Shown in pieces: positions 7,719-15,423 of a stretch of 64,000 nucleotides of DNA (the first letter of the stretch is position 1; every line of letters begins with the position of its first letter). Below the pieces are notes generated by a model that was not told where the DNA came from, did no database searches, and saw nothing but the letters and a program-made list of their open reading frames with translations. The position numbers and the translations under genes were made by a program. This stretch comes from Alkalihalobacillus bogoriensis ATCC BAA-922 (GTDB taxonomy: Bacteria; Bacillota; Bacilli; Bacillales; Bacillaceae_F): contig NZ_JHYI01000010.1 of assembly GCF_000621445.1 (NCBI RefSeq), forward strand, positions 248,001 to 312,000. The letters run 5' to 3'.

Positions 7719-8078
7719 CTATTGAATATGTTGCCCAGAAGGTCCACCAAACTTTTCTGCTGCATGAGTGCCATTTTTAGGATGTGGATGTGTATAATCT
7801 TGAGATGGCCAATGCGTAATATTTGGTTGTTTATAATAAACCACTTCGTCATCAACATAAGCACAAACATTCCCTTTTGAATTCTGTACTTTCATCCCTC
7901 CTACAGACAACTTATCATCTAATCCAATAATTGCTGGTATAGTAATGTGTGTATCTGCAGGTATGTGTGAAACATTGAGAACATGTTTGTTCACTTTTTT
8001 TAATACCTCCACTTGAACATTATATTTTTTTGCAATCGCAAGTAACGATTCTCCTTCTTTCGTAACATACAGTCTCAT
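7719..8078 (-). CDS. Small LysM-domain protein, probably spore associated
   Basis: A 119-residue protein with an N-terminal LysM module (about residues 1-45, MRLYVTKEGESLLAIAKKYNVQ) and no signal peptide. The C-terminal half ends in a His/Pro-rich tail (WPSQDYTHPHPKNGTH). LysM proteins without export signals in Bacillus are often mother-cell-made spore coat or cortex-interface proteins such as SafA. The start at 8078 has AGGAGGAAT upstream. It lies divergent to a GerP-like cluster, which supports a spore role; that role is inferred. Confidence 0.75.
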   Translation of the reverse strand: MRLYVTKEGESLLAIAKKYNVQVEVLKKVNKHVLNVSHIPADTHITIPAIIGLDDKLSVGGMKVQNSKGNVCAYVDDEVVYYKQPNITHWPSQDYTHPHPKNGTHAAEKFGGPSGQHIQ

Positions 8079-8179
8079 TTTTATTCCTCCTATAAAGTGT
8101 CTTTTATACACTATAATCCTATTCAAAAAAGCAATTACTGCTATTAAAATCTTCTATTTATTTTCTTTTCTTGTACAGT

Positions 8180-8207
8180 CACCTATTACAATTTTAGACA
8201 TACGATA
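8180..8207 (+). promoter_or_regulatory. Candidate sigma-K promoter for the GerP-like cluster
   Basis: An AC dinucleotide (8181-8182) is followed by 16 bases and CATACGATA (8199-8207), matching the late mother-cell consensus AC-N16-CATAnnnTA. It lies about 50 bases before the first GerP-like start. The match is by eye only. Confidence 0.45.
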
Positions 8208-8257
8208 CTCATATGTTCGATATGGTTACAGTATTAGTATTGGAGGCTTGCAAAGGA

Positions 8258-8482
8258 ATGTTTACGCATATGAACAATATTTTTGGAATTAGAGTGAACC
8301 AGGCATCGAATAATACGTCTATGAATATGGGGAATGCCCTTCATAAGGGTCATCAAGCCAATACAAAATCAAATGGTGGCTATAATCAAGCGGGTGATGC
8401 TAACTTTTCCCCATTACAATTTAATAATGCCAATTTAACCAATGACCCAGATGTAGCAGATCAAGCTCAAGCTCAAGTATAA
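8258..8482 (+). CDS. GerPA/GerPF-like spore germination protein, paralog 1
   Basis: The 74-residue protein starts MFTHMNNIFGIRVN, then a LHKGHQANTKSNGGYNQAGD core, and ends NLTNDPDVADQAQAQV. The DPDVADQ ending and Asn/Gly-rich body match small GerPA/GerPF-family proteins, which govern coat permeability to germinants. It is strikingly similar to the next gene. The start at 8258 is chosen by alignment with that paralog and GGAGG at 11 bases. A more distal start at 8213 lacks a ribosome binding site. Confidence 0.75.
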   Translation: MFTHMNNIFGIRVNQASNNTSMNMGNALHKGHQANTKSNGGYNQAGDANFSPLQFNNANLTNDPDVADQAQAQV

Positions 8483-8626
8483 AAACGAAACAAGTTATAT
8501 TGGAGCAGGACTGTCTTTTTTACACACTCCTGTTTCTTTATTTTTATACATAGGTCTATAAGAGTGTCATCCCATTCTAAATCGCATAGGGTACAGTAAA
8601 GGGTAGAATGAGTAGGAGGTATTTTC

Positions 8627-8848
8627 GTGACACACGTTAATAATATATTTGGGATCCGCATTAACAACGCTTCTAACAATGCCTCGTTAAACTTTGGAAA
8701 CGTATTGCATAAAGGACATCAAGCAAACGTTAAAATGAATGTTGGGTATGCACAAGCTGGGGATGCTAATTTTTCACCTTTGCAGTTCAATAATGCCAAT
8801 TTAACAAACGACCCAGATGTTAAAGACCAAACGCAAACACAAGTATAG
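8627..8848 (+). CDS. GerPA/GerPF-like spore germination protein, paralog 2
   Basis: A 73-residue protein beginning at GTG with TAGGAGGTA upstream. It is nearly colinear with the preceding gene: THVNNIFGIRINNASNN, LHKGHQANVK, then FSPLQFNNANLTNDPDV. The pair clearly arose by tandem duplication. CATAGGGTA just upstream resembles a sigma-K -10, but its -35 partner is imperfect. Products are likely mother-cell proteins of the inner coat. Confidence 0.75.
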   Translation: MTHVNNIFGIRINNASNNASLNFGNVLHKGHQANVKMNVGYAQAGDANFSPLQFNNANLTNDPDVKDQTQTQV

Positions 8849-8873
8849 ATGTAATGAAAGGTGGGAATATCGG

Positions 8874-9086
8874 GTGCAAATTAATATAAAAAATATACGT
8901 ATCAACTCTATTAGTACGATAGGCTCTCTAAACATTGGAAAAACAGTGTTTGCTGATAACCGTGCCACAACAGCACAATTCCCAAAACCTTATTATGAAG
9001 AGAATGAACCAGAAGAAAATGAAGGGAATGAAACTGATATGGCATTCCCTTTCGACCCACCATTGGTTGAATTACCGTCTGAGTAA
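8874..9086 (+). CDS. GerPA/GerPF-like small spore protein, diverged paralog
   Basis: The 70-residue protein starts at GTG (AAAGGTGGG upstream) with VQINIKNIRINSISTIGSLNIG. This retains the N-terminal beta-strand pattern of its neighbours (INxI...SxN.G) but lacks the HKGHQAN motif. The second half is acidic (EENEPEENEGNETD). It lies 25 bases after paralog 2 and 38 before the GerPC-like gene, so the group is probably one transcript. Confidence 0.65.
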   Translation: MQINIKNIRINSISTIGSLNIGKTVFADNRATTAQFPKPYYEENEPEENEGNETDMAFPFDPPLVELPSE

Positions 9087-9124
9087 ATACGGGTTTAATA
9101 AAAAAACATAAGGAGTGAGAACCG

Positions 9125-9664
9125 TTGTATTACAGTCACCCCTATTACCAACAGTCTTATCCAACAGACCCTTATTACAATTCAACCAATAACGCAAGCC
9201 CATATTATCAAAACGAATACCAATATTTTCAACCTACCAATCAAAATGAATCAGATGATGAGCAACAAGATATATACACTGATGAAGACATGAATTCCAT
9301 AAATGCAACCGTTAATCCAGCTTTTAAGAAAACACAACCAGCCGGGCTTGAATTATTAGAACAACTGACAAAACAAATCGTTGCTTTAAACGAGAAAATA
9401 GAAAAAATTGAAAAAGAGAATGAGCAACTAAAAGAAAAAGTTGAAAATATAAATCCGATTACAATCGAAAATATAAATTATAAAATACAAGAACTAACTG
9501 TCGAAGAACTATCAGGGAACCTCATGATAGGTATGACCGCGTTAGGAGAAGTAGACGATTTAAAGAAATTAATCCATGATAAAGAAAATATAAAATTTAA
9601 CGACATTGATACGGAAAATACAAATCAGGAAATGGAAAACATGGAGTTTGGGGATGAATTATAG
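9125..9664 (+). CDS. GerPC-like spore germination protein with Tyr-rich N-terminus and coiled coil
   Basis: The 179-residue protein has a Tyr/Gln/Pro-rich N-terminal 60 residues (MYYSHPYYQQSYPTDPYY), a coiled coil around residues 78-110, then the GerPC-type motif ENINYKIQELTVEELSGNL...IGMTAL. In B. subtilis GerPC works with GerPA-F in germinant passage through the coat. The start is TTG with AAGGAGTGAG upstream. Its last bases overlap the 3' end of the convergent cbiO gene by 6 bases. Confidence 0.7.
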   Translation: MYYSHPYYQQSYPTDPYYNSTNNASPYYQNEYQYFQPTNQNESDDEQQDIYTDEDMNSINATVNPAFKKTQPAGLELLEQLTKQIVALNEKIEKIEKENEQLKEKVENINPITIENINYKIQELTVEELSGNLMIGMTALGEVDDLKKLIHDKENIKFNDIDTENTNQEMENMEFGDEL

Positions 9665-10489
9665 TTCCGAAACTCCTTCTTTGTCTACCATCATTCGATA
9701 AAGGACACGAAGGGCTTCTTGTTCATTTAATGGCAGTGGAGTAATATTTAACATCCGAAATAGTCTTGCAATCGTTGGCAAGTGTAATTTTGCTTCCCTA
9801 ATACACTCTTCCTTGATTAGTAAATCTGGACCTCCTGTAGCTAGAAGCTTCCCATCTTTCATTAAAATGATCATATCTGCCCATGAAGCAGCAAAATCGA
9901 CGTCGTGGGTTGATAACAAAATCGTTTTGCCCATAAAATTTAACCCTTGTAACAAGGCTGCTATTTCATCTTTCCCTTGTGGATCTAAATAGGACATCGG
10001 TTCATCTAATATAACAATATCTGGTTTCATAGCGAGGATACCTGCAATGGCGACTCTTTTTTTTTGCCCATAACTTAAATGAAATGGTGGCTTTTCTTTA
10101 AATTCCAACATACCAACTGAGCCAAGTGATGCCCGACTTACATCTTCGATTTCCTCTTCAGACATACCTAAATTTCTAGGACCAAACTGGACATCCTCGA
10201 TGACTGTACTCGAAAATACTTGATCGTCTGGATCTTGAAAAACGAGCCCTACCTTTTTTCGAATTTCCCTAAGATTTTTTTTTGTTAACGGTAAGCCCAT
10301 AATATTCACTTCACCCGACTGAGGTAATTTCAAACCATTTAAATGGTGAAGAAAGGTTGACTTCCCTGCCCCGTTTGGTCCCAACAATGCTACTTTGGCT
10401 CCTACTGGAATGGTTATACTCAACTCATTCAGTGCTTTTGTACCATCTTGATATTGAAACGTAAGGTTTTGAATCTCAATTGCTTTCAT
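9659..10489 (-). CDS. cbiO: CbiO-type ATPase (A component) of the cobalt/nickel ECF transporter
   Basis: The 276-residue ABC ATPase has all motifs: Walker A GPNGAGKS (37-44), Q-loop Gln85, signature LSYGQ (138-142), Walker B DIVILDEP (157-164) and switch His195. Family length and the VFQDPDDQVFSSTV stretch identify an ECF/CbiO ATPase rather than a generic importer. The start at 10489 has AGGAGG upstream. It follows the arginase-family gene by 52 bases on the same strand, so the two probably form an operon separate from cbiMQ. Confidence 0.85.
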   Translation of the reverse strand: MKAIEIQNLTFQYQDGTKALNELSITIPVGAKVALLGPNGAGKSTFLHHLNGLKLPQSGEVNIMGLPLTKKNLREIRKKVGLVFQDPDDQVFSSTVIEDVQFGPRNLGMSEEEIEDVSRASLGSVGMLEFKEKPPFHLSYGQKKRVAIAGILAMKPDIVILDEPMSYLDPQGKDEIAALLQGLNFMGKTILLSTHDVDFAASWADMIILMKDGKLLATGGPDLLIKEECIREAKLHLPTIARLFRMLNITPLPLNEQEALRVLYRMMVDKEGVSEL

Positions 10490-10541
10490 GTAAACCTCCT
10501 TTAGAAAGAATGGCCGGACAAAACCGACCATTCTTACCTGT

Positions 10542-11696
10542 TTATGCGAACTTTTTGCCGATTTTGCCGGCATCAACCATTGTCGCTAATACATCCGCTA
10601 TAATTCTTGTCGCTAATAAAGCTGTTTTGTCACTAATATCATAAGGCGGAGATACTTCTACAACCTCTAATCCACAAATTCCTTCACGTGCAATTAAATC
10701 TAAGAACTTTAGTCCTTCACGAGGTGTGAAACCACCAGGCTCAGGCCATCCTGTCCCAGGAACAAACCCTGCATCAAAACTATCGATATCGACACTTAAG
10801 TAAACAGCACTTGCACCTTTCCACGCTTTTTCTAATGCAATTTCAGCAACTTTTTCGATTCCGAGTCTTTCAATATCCATAATCGAAATTGCGGTTGTAT
10901 TGAATTTTCTCACATTTTTAACCGCTTCTCTTGGAACTTGCCACCCACCAATACCAACTTGAACTAAATTTTCGGGCGGAGCATTCGGAATATTTGTTGC
11001 ATGAAACCATGGGGTCGTATGCATTCGTTCATCCATATCTTTTTCTTGTAAGTCTAAATGGCGATCCATATGAATGATACCGACTTTCCCTTCGACATTT
11101 TCTGCAATCGCACGAAGGCAAGGATATCCGATTGCATGGTCGCCGCCCAACATTACTGGTAATGTTCCTTGTGAGAAAACATGAGAAACTGCTTTAAAAA
11201 TTTGATCAAAGCTTTTTTCAATATTTGCGATTGTAAAAACATCACCAACGTCACACATGTTTAAAGACTCGACAAGGTCAACTCCTTTTTCATAACTGTA
11301 ACTCGTGTAGAGCTTTGATATTCTCCGAATCGCTTCTGGTCCAAATCTTGCCCCGGCACGGTATGTTGTTCCAATATCAAACGGAACACCCATAAAGGCA
11401 ACATCATATTCTCCGACTTTACGAACATCTTCTAGAAAAGGCGTTCTTAAAAATGTTGGGATTCCAGCATATGCTGGTCGTGGTTCTCTCGTAAATGTTG
11501 AAATTGTTCTGTCACCAATCGATGGAGCTGCCTCTAAACCATACTTTAATGACCTTTCCAATATCTTTTGGTTTTCAACCTCGGGGATTTTTGCTTCTTT
11601 TCTTGCTTGCTCTAACCCTAACAGATCATATTCTCTGTCACTTTCGAGAGCTTGCTTTTTTCTGAAACTTAACCCGTGGTCATCAAAAAAACCCAA
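10542..11696 (-). CDS. Arginase-superfamily ureohydrolase, probable Ni-dependent guanidine hydrolase (GdmH-like)
   Basis: A 384-residue ureohydrolase, longer than agmatinases (about 290-320) because of a roughly 90-residue N-terminal extension. All six metal ligands are present: His187 (GGDHAIGY), Asp211/His213/Asp215 (HMDRHLD) and Asp303/Asp305 (SVDIDSFD). DRH replaces the usual DAH, and GTGWPEPGG replaces the agmatinase GTGTP.PGG; to my recollection these are shared with guanidine hydrolases such as GdmH. The start TTG at 11696 follows GAGGTGG; GTG at 11711 is an alternative. Co-orientation with cbiO points to nickel use. Agmatinase remains possible. Confidence 0.7.
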   Translation of the reverse strand: MGFFDDHGLSFRKKQALESDREYDLLGLEQARKEAKIPEVENQKILERSLKYGLEAAPSIGDRTISTFTREPRPAYAGIPTFLRTPFLEDVRKVGEYDVAFMGVPFDIGTTYRAGARFGPEAIRRISKLYTSYSYEKGVDLVESLNMCDVGDVFTIANIEKSFDQIFKAVSHVFSQGTLPVMLGGDHAIGYPCLRAIAENVEGKVGIIHMDRHLDLQEKDMDERMHTTPWFHATNIPNAPPENLVQVGIGGWQVPREAVKNVRKFNTTAISIMDIERLGIEKVAEIALEKAWKGASAVYLSVDIDSFDAGFVPGTGWPEPGGFTPREGLKFLDLIAREGICGLEVVEVSPPYDISDKTALLATRIIADVLATMVDAGKIGKKFA

Positions 11697-11831
11697 TCTA
11701 TACCACCTCACTTCAACTTAGTTTAGAATGGAACGTTCTCATTTGTTTTACAGACCATCCCACCTTATCTATATTCGAAGATATCCCTCATATTACAGCC
11801 ATATTTTAATAATGAATGTCCTATTTTTACC

Positions 11832-11868
11832 TAAAAAAAAGACCAGCTTAAGAATCAGAGCTGGTCTT
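11832..11868 (-). terminator. Terminator overlapping the Hsp20 stop region
   Basis: AAGACCAGCT pairs with AGCTGGTCTT and is followed on the minus strand by eight T residues. The stem includes the last codons of the Hsp20 gene. Confidence 0.8.
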
Positions 11869-12300
11869 ATCTAAGTCTCTCACTTTAATTTTATTCTTTA
11901 GTTGCTCTGGTCGTATGAGTCGGTGTAAATGAATAAATAACTGACCACGTTTAAAAAATGCTTCTACTTTATCATCCCGGACAGGATATGGGAGTTCAAC
12001 CGTTCTTTTTACAGGACCTTGATAAATTTCTTGATGTAATAATCGATATCCATTGTAATCAATGTGCATCGTCCCTCTAATTTCCAATGTTTTTTCGTAT
12101 ACATAAATATCAACATCTTCTAGTTTTAATCCGGGTAACGTAAAAATACATAAAAGTTCATGTCCTGATTCATAAATGTCCATATTCACATTTGTATTTG
12201 TACTGCTTTCAATATCCATATTTTCAAAGCTCGAAAAGAAATCTTCTCCAAGAAAATGTGGAAGTGATTTTTTCCAATTATTTGGCCAATATTTATTCAT
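11848..12300 (-). CDS. Hsp20/alpha-crystallin family protein (spore CotM/CotP type)
   Basis: The 150-residue protein has an alpha-crystallin domain (about 38-135) with the strand pattern NMDIYESGHELLCIFTLPGLKLEDVDI and a C-terminal FFKRGQLFIHLHR; the canonical A-x-x-x-n-G-v-L motif is degenerate. Such divergent small heat-shock proteins in Bacillus (CotM, CotP) are forespore/mother-cell products found in the coat. It is flanked by coat-type genes. Chaperone activity is inferred only from the fold. Confidence 0.8.
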   Translation of the reverse strand: MNKYWPNNWKKSLPHFLGEDFFSSFENMDIESSTNTNVNMDIYESGHELLCIFTLPGLKLEDVDIYVYEKTLEIRGTMHIDYNGYRLLHQEIYQGPVKRTVELPYPVRDDKVEAFFKRGQLFIHLHRLIRPEQLKNKIKVRDLDKTSSDS

Positions 12301-12453
12301 ATATATCCCTCCATCACATGTTATCTACCGTATAGTATGACACTTCTTTTGTACCGGTGATTTACTAACTCAATTTCCATTGATAGGTATAAACCCTGTC
12401 AAAACGATAAAGGTTTTCATACAGTATGGTAGAATTATATTGGAGGAGATTTT

Positions 12454-12882
12454 ATGTTTTCCCGCACAAACCAGCCAAACTTTACCCCAACTCAAATGAT
12501 GGGATTCAATCCGTTTGAATATGGCTTGCAACAACTCCCTCTCCACAGTCCGTTTTTTTCTAACTTTTTTAAACCGAACGCAACACAACATCAATTTTCA
12601 CATCAACAGCTACCCCACTCGTTTCAAATGAATAATCCATTTGCAGAAAATTTCATGAACGAAAGTACAATGCAACTAAAGAATCCCTTTGTTTCTTCTT
12701 TTTTTCAACCGACACAGCCTAATCCACAACAGAAACCGAGCTCTACCCAAACGAAACCACAATCATGGATGACAAATGGAACTTTTGATTTCACTAAAAT
12801 GGGACCTGGTATGGAACAGGCACTCGGCATCTATCATCAAGTGAAACCGATGTGGAATGCAATAAACGACATTTTCAATTAA
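12454..12882 (+). CDS. YppG-like protein, probable spore coat component
   Basis: The 142-residue, Asn/Gln/Pro/Phe-rich low-complexity protein ends with SWMTNGTFDFTKMGPGMEQ and a helical VKPMWNAINDIFN, resembling the C-terminal block of YppG-like proteins. TTGGAGGAG precedes the start. CATACAGTA about 35 bases upstream could be the -10 of a sporulation sigma factor (sigma-E or -K), although no matching -35 is clear. The neighbours (Hsp20, GerP-like) agree with a spore role. Confidence 0.65.
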   Translation: MFSRTNQPNFTPTQMMGFNPFEYGLQQLPLHSPFFSNFFKPNATQHQFSHQQLPHSFQMNNPFAENFMNESTMQLKNPFVSSFFQPTQPNPQQKPSSTQTKPQSWMTNGTFDFTKMGPGMEQALGIYHQVKPMWNAINDIFN

Positions 12883-12916
12883 ATTAGTTTGAATGATTTA
12901 TTAGGTAAAACCAAAA

Positions 12917-12950
12917 AGCCAATCGATGACATACAAATCATCGATTGGCT
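12917..12950. terminator. Terminator between convergent spore genes
   Basis: AGCCAATCGATGA pairs perfectly with TCATCGATTGGCT over an 8-nt loop. The T-rich tail is on the minus-strand side, so it mainly serves the GerP-like gene at 12966-13172. Confidence 0.75.
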
Positions 12951-12965
12951 CGCAAAACTGCGCGC

Positions 12966-13172
12966 TTACTCTTCCGTTCCGTTTTCTTCATTTTCCTCTT
13001 CATTTGGACATCCAAAAGTAAACTCATCGCCAATAACTATTTCTCCCGTATCAATTTTCTGATTGGCTTGGTGTCCCTTATGAATGGTTGGACCATAATT
13101 GATCGATGCACCATGGGAGATATTATTGATTGTAAGATTTCGAATCATAGTCGAATGTCCTTTTTTCTTCAA
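12966..13172 (-). CDS. GerPA/GerPF-like small spore protein, paralog 4
   Basis: A protein of about 68 residues containing MIRNLTINNISHGASINYGPTIHKGHQANQKIDTGE split here as INNISHGASINYG and IHKGHQANQK. The HKGHQAN block is shared with the two tandem paralogs at 8.3-8.8 kb, and the acidic tail (EEENEENGTEE) resembles the third. AGGAGGG lies only one base before the ATG at 13178, so TTG at 13172 or ATG at 13148 is the more plausible start. CATACTATA upstream fits a sigma-G or sigma-K -10. Confidence 0.65.
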   Translation of the reverse strand: MKKKGHSTMIRNLTINNISHGASINYGPTIHKGHQANQKIDTGEIVIGDEFTFGCPNEEENEENGTEE

Positions 13173-13269
13173 TCTCATCCCTCCTAAACATTAACTACTA
13201 GTATAGTATGGGAGAAAGGACAACCTTGTATAGATTACTATCATTCTTTTCATGAAAATAGGTATGTTT

Positions 13270-14187
13270 TTAATGATGAGCTAAAAATTCTAACTCATAC
13301 AACTCATCAATATGTGCAATCCCTACAATTTCAATTGATAAGTCATAGTGTTCTTTCACAAATAACGCAAACTCAAGATTTTCAGCAGGACATAAAAACA
13401 CCTCAGCCCCGTAAAATGAAGCTTGTGGTATTTTTTGTATTAAACCACCGACAGGATGAACAACCCCGTTTTCATCCACTGCTCCAGTAACGGCAATTTT
13501 CTGAGAAACATCAATCAGATTTCTTTTTTCTAAAATCGCTACTGCTAAGGCTAAGCCACCACTATCACCATACACATTTCTATTCATAAAGTCTTGGTAA
13601 AATGGATAATTTTGAATGTCTTCACCAAAGTAAATAATGAGATTTTGACCGGATTTCGAAAATGGATCGAGTTTAAAGCTTGCTACAATATCTTGATAAC
13701 TATAATAGCTTTTCGCATAGAGATAAGAACGTTTGCTCACAAGAGTTATTTGTGTTCCATCGTTTTCGATAACTTCTAAGTCACTTGCTAGCTCATACAA
13801 ATCATCTATTTTTCCATATGTACTCAACGTACTTACAGATAATAGTCGTTCATCTTCATCAACATACTTGGCCATTTCATCGTCAAAAAAAGAAAGTTTT
13901 GCATGATTATTTTTGTACATTTGCTCTTCAGAACCAGCCCATAACATAACAATTAGTACAGGGAATAAAACTAAGTATTCCAAAAACCCTATTTGTAATC
14001 TTCTTGGTAAATAGTGTACATATAACGGGTAGCTTAATAAGATGATAGCAATAAAAACGATAAAGTAGTTTACATACCCAGTCGTCAAAAAAAACAAAAA
14101 TGATCCACTTAAAATCAATAATATCTCGAAAACAATGAACAAAATAGCTAGAAAAATAATCAAGAGAATATTCACCAACTTCAACAT
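13270..14187 (-). CDS. Membrane-anchored Lon-type (S16) serine protease domain protein
   Basis: The 305-residue protein has three N-terminal membrane helices (about 5-30, 32-55, 66-86), a middle region with no recognised domain, and a C-terminal Lon proteolytic domain. The catalytic dyad is intact: Ser209 in YGDSGGLALAVAILE and Lys252 in HPVGGLIQK, exactly 43 residues apart as in Lon. There is no AAA+ module and no PDZ domain, unlike Lon or YlbL/SepM. It is the last gene of a four-gene operon with two PIN-domain membrane proteins. The substrate is unknown. Confidence 0.8.
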   Translation of the reverse strand: MLKLVNILLIIFLAILFIVFEILLILSGSFLFFLTTGYVNYFIVFIAIILLSYPLYVHYLPRRLQIGFLEYLVLFPVLIVMLWAGSEEQMYKNNHAKLSFFDDEMAKYVDEDERLLSVSTLSTYGKIDDLYELASDLEVIENDGTQITLVSKRSYLYAKSYYSYQDIVASFKLDPFSKSGQNLIIYFGEDIQNYPFYQDFMNRNVYGDSGGLALAVAILEKRNLIDVSQKIAVTGAVDENGVVHPVGGLIQKIPQASFYGAEVFLCPAENLEFALFVKEHYDLSIEIVGIAHIDELYELEFLAHH

Positions 14188-14195
14188 GAGGACTA

Positions 14196-15410
14196 TTATT
14201 CACTTACATTAAAAATCATTTCTCGCACTTCTCCAGAATCTGTATCTTGGACCCAGGTATGAATAGAGGTTAGCGTCTCTAATGGTTGCCTTCCTCCAAT
14301 ATACACTCTCTCAACTTGGTTTGGCTTCAAGATTTCCCTTCCAGAAGTATATTCAACAGTATCATTATTATATCTAAGTGTTATCACTTCGGAATGTAAA
14401 AACCTTTGTTTTTTGAATTCACTAAGAGGACTTGAAGATTCTTCTTCATTAAGCTTTTCTAGAGGATAACCAAATTCAATTTCAAACTCATTCCGATTTA
14501 TCACCTCATAAAATAATTGAAAGCCATATTCATTTGAGTTGTACTCAGTAAGGCTGACTTCCACATTGTCAAACGGAATAGGAAGATTTTCAAGTCGTTG
14601 TTGTTGCTCATCTATTTTTGAATTTTCTTCTTCAGAACATTGGACAGCAGCCATAATAAAAAAACTGATAACAAACAGTAAAACAAGTCTCGAGAATAAT
14701 AGTTTAACATTTTTCTTTTTTCTCTTTGTAAGCTTTGGTGGGCGTCTTGTTTTATCATTTGCCGCTAAACCTGTATTCCCATTCATTTTTAATTTCGGTC
14801 TATCTTTTGAACCAACTCCTGTTTTTCCTGAACTCTCTTTTCTGTAATGCTTTGGATAACTTGGAATTGTTTTTGTTTCATCTTCTTTTTTTTGAAAAAT
14901 CGTAGACTGATAAGTTGAACTTTCCTTTTTTGCAAATCGAAAGCTTGCCTTTGGCTTCATGTCGTCATGTGTTAATTTAGGGCAAGTCATATTTACCCCT
15001 CTTGCGATTAAACTAGCTGCACGATCAAACGTTAAAAATATAACTAATTCGTTTATTTTCTCTTGGATATGTAATCCTGTAGCGATTATTTTATCATCAT
15101 TGCTATCTTCCAATTGTAATTCTTCCAATTTAGCGATTCGAGGTGGATTTTCGACATGTAAATTGGAATCAGTAATGAAGTGGATTGCTTTTCTTACTTT
15201 ATATGCTCGGTCTTTAATTTCTTGAGTTGAATTTTCATTTGATGATTTCAATCCATCTAGTTCTTTTACAACAATACTACTTACGATGATATCCTTAGGC
15301 TGTAATGTTTGTAGATACTCAAGACCATCAATAAAAAAATTCGTATCAGGTATTACTTTGATTTTTTGTTGTCGTATTTCATCAAGTTGAAGGTCCCTGT
15401 TATTGTCCAT
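14196..15410 (-). CDS. PIN-domain nuclease fused to a membrane anchor and extracytoplasmic domain
   Basis: A 404-residue protein. Residues 15-145 form a PhoH-type PIN domain with the acidic set Asp22 (IPDTNFFID), Glu50 (VVKELDGLK), Asp105/Asp106 (SNDDKII) and Asp129 (LTFDRAA). A basic, low-complexity linker (155-234) leads to one membrane helix (about 236-257) and an acidic extracytoplasmic domain (260-404) of unknown type. The PIN domain should face the cytoplasm. The start at 15410 has GAGGAAAA upstream. It is followed 8 bases later by the Lon-like gene. Role unknown; RNA cleavage is inferred from the domain. Confidence 0.75.
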   Translation of the reverse strand: MDNNRDLQLDEIRQQKIKVIPDTNFFIDGLEYLQTLQPKDIIVSSIVVKELDGLKSSNENSTQEIKDRAYKVRKAIHFITDSNLHVENPPRIAKLEELQLEDSNDDKIIATGLHIQEKINELVIFLTFDRAASLIARGVNMTCPKLTHDDMKPKASFRFAKKESSTYQSTIFQKKEDETKTIPSYPKHYRKESSGKTGVGSKDRPKLKMNGNTGLAANDKTRRPPKLTKRKKKNVKLLFSRLVLLFVISFFIMAAVQCSEEENSKIDEQQQRLENLPIPFDNVEVSLTEYNSNEYGFQLFYEVINRNEFEIEFGYPLEKLNEEESSSPLSEFKKQRFLHSEVITLRYNNDTVEYTSGREILKPNQVERVYIGGRQPLETLTSIHTWVQDTDSGEVREMIFNVSE

Positions 15411-15423
15411 TGTTTTCCTCTTT

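Noticed and set aside
11697-11847. Guanidine riboswitch (ykkC, mini-ykkC) near the ureohydrolase gene
   Set aside because: No ACGR-type hairpins or ykkC core were recognised upstream of the start; regulation remains unknown.
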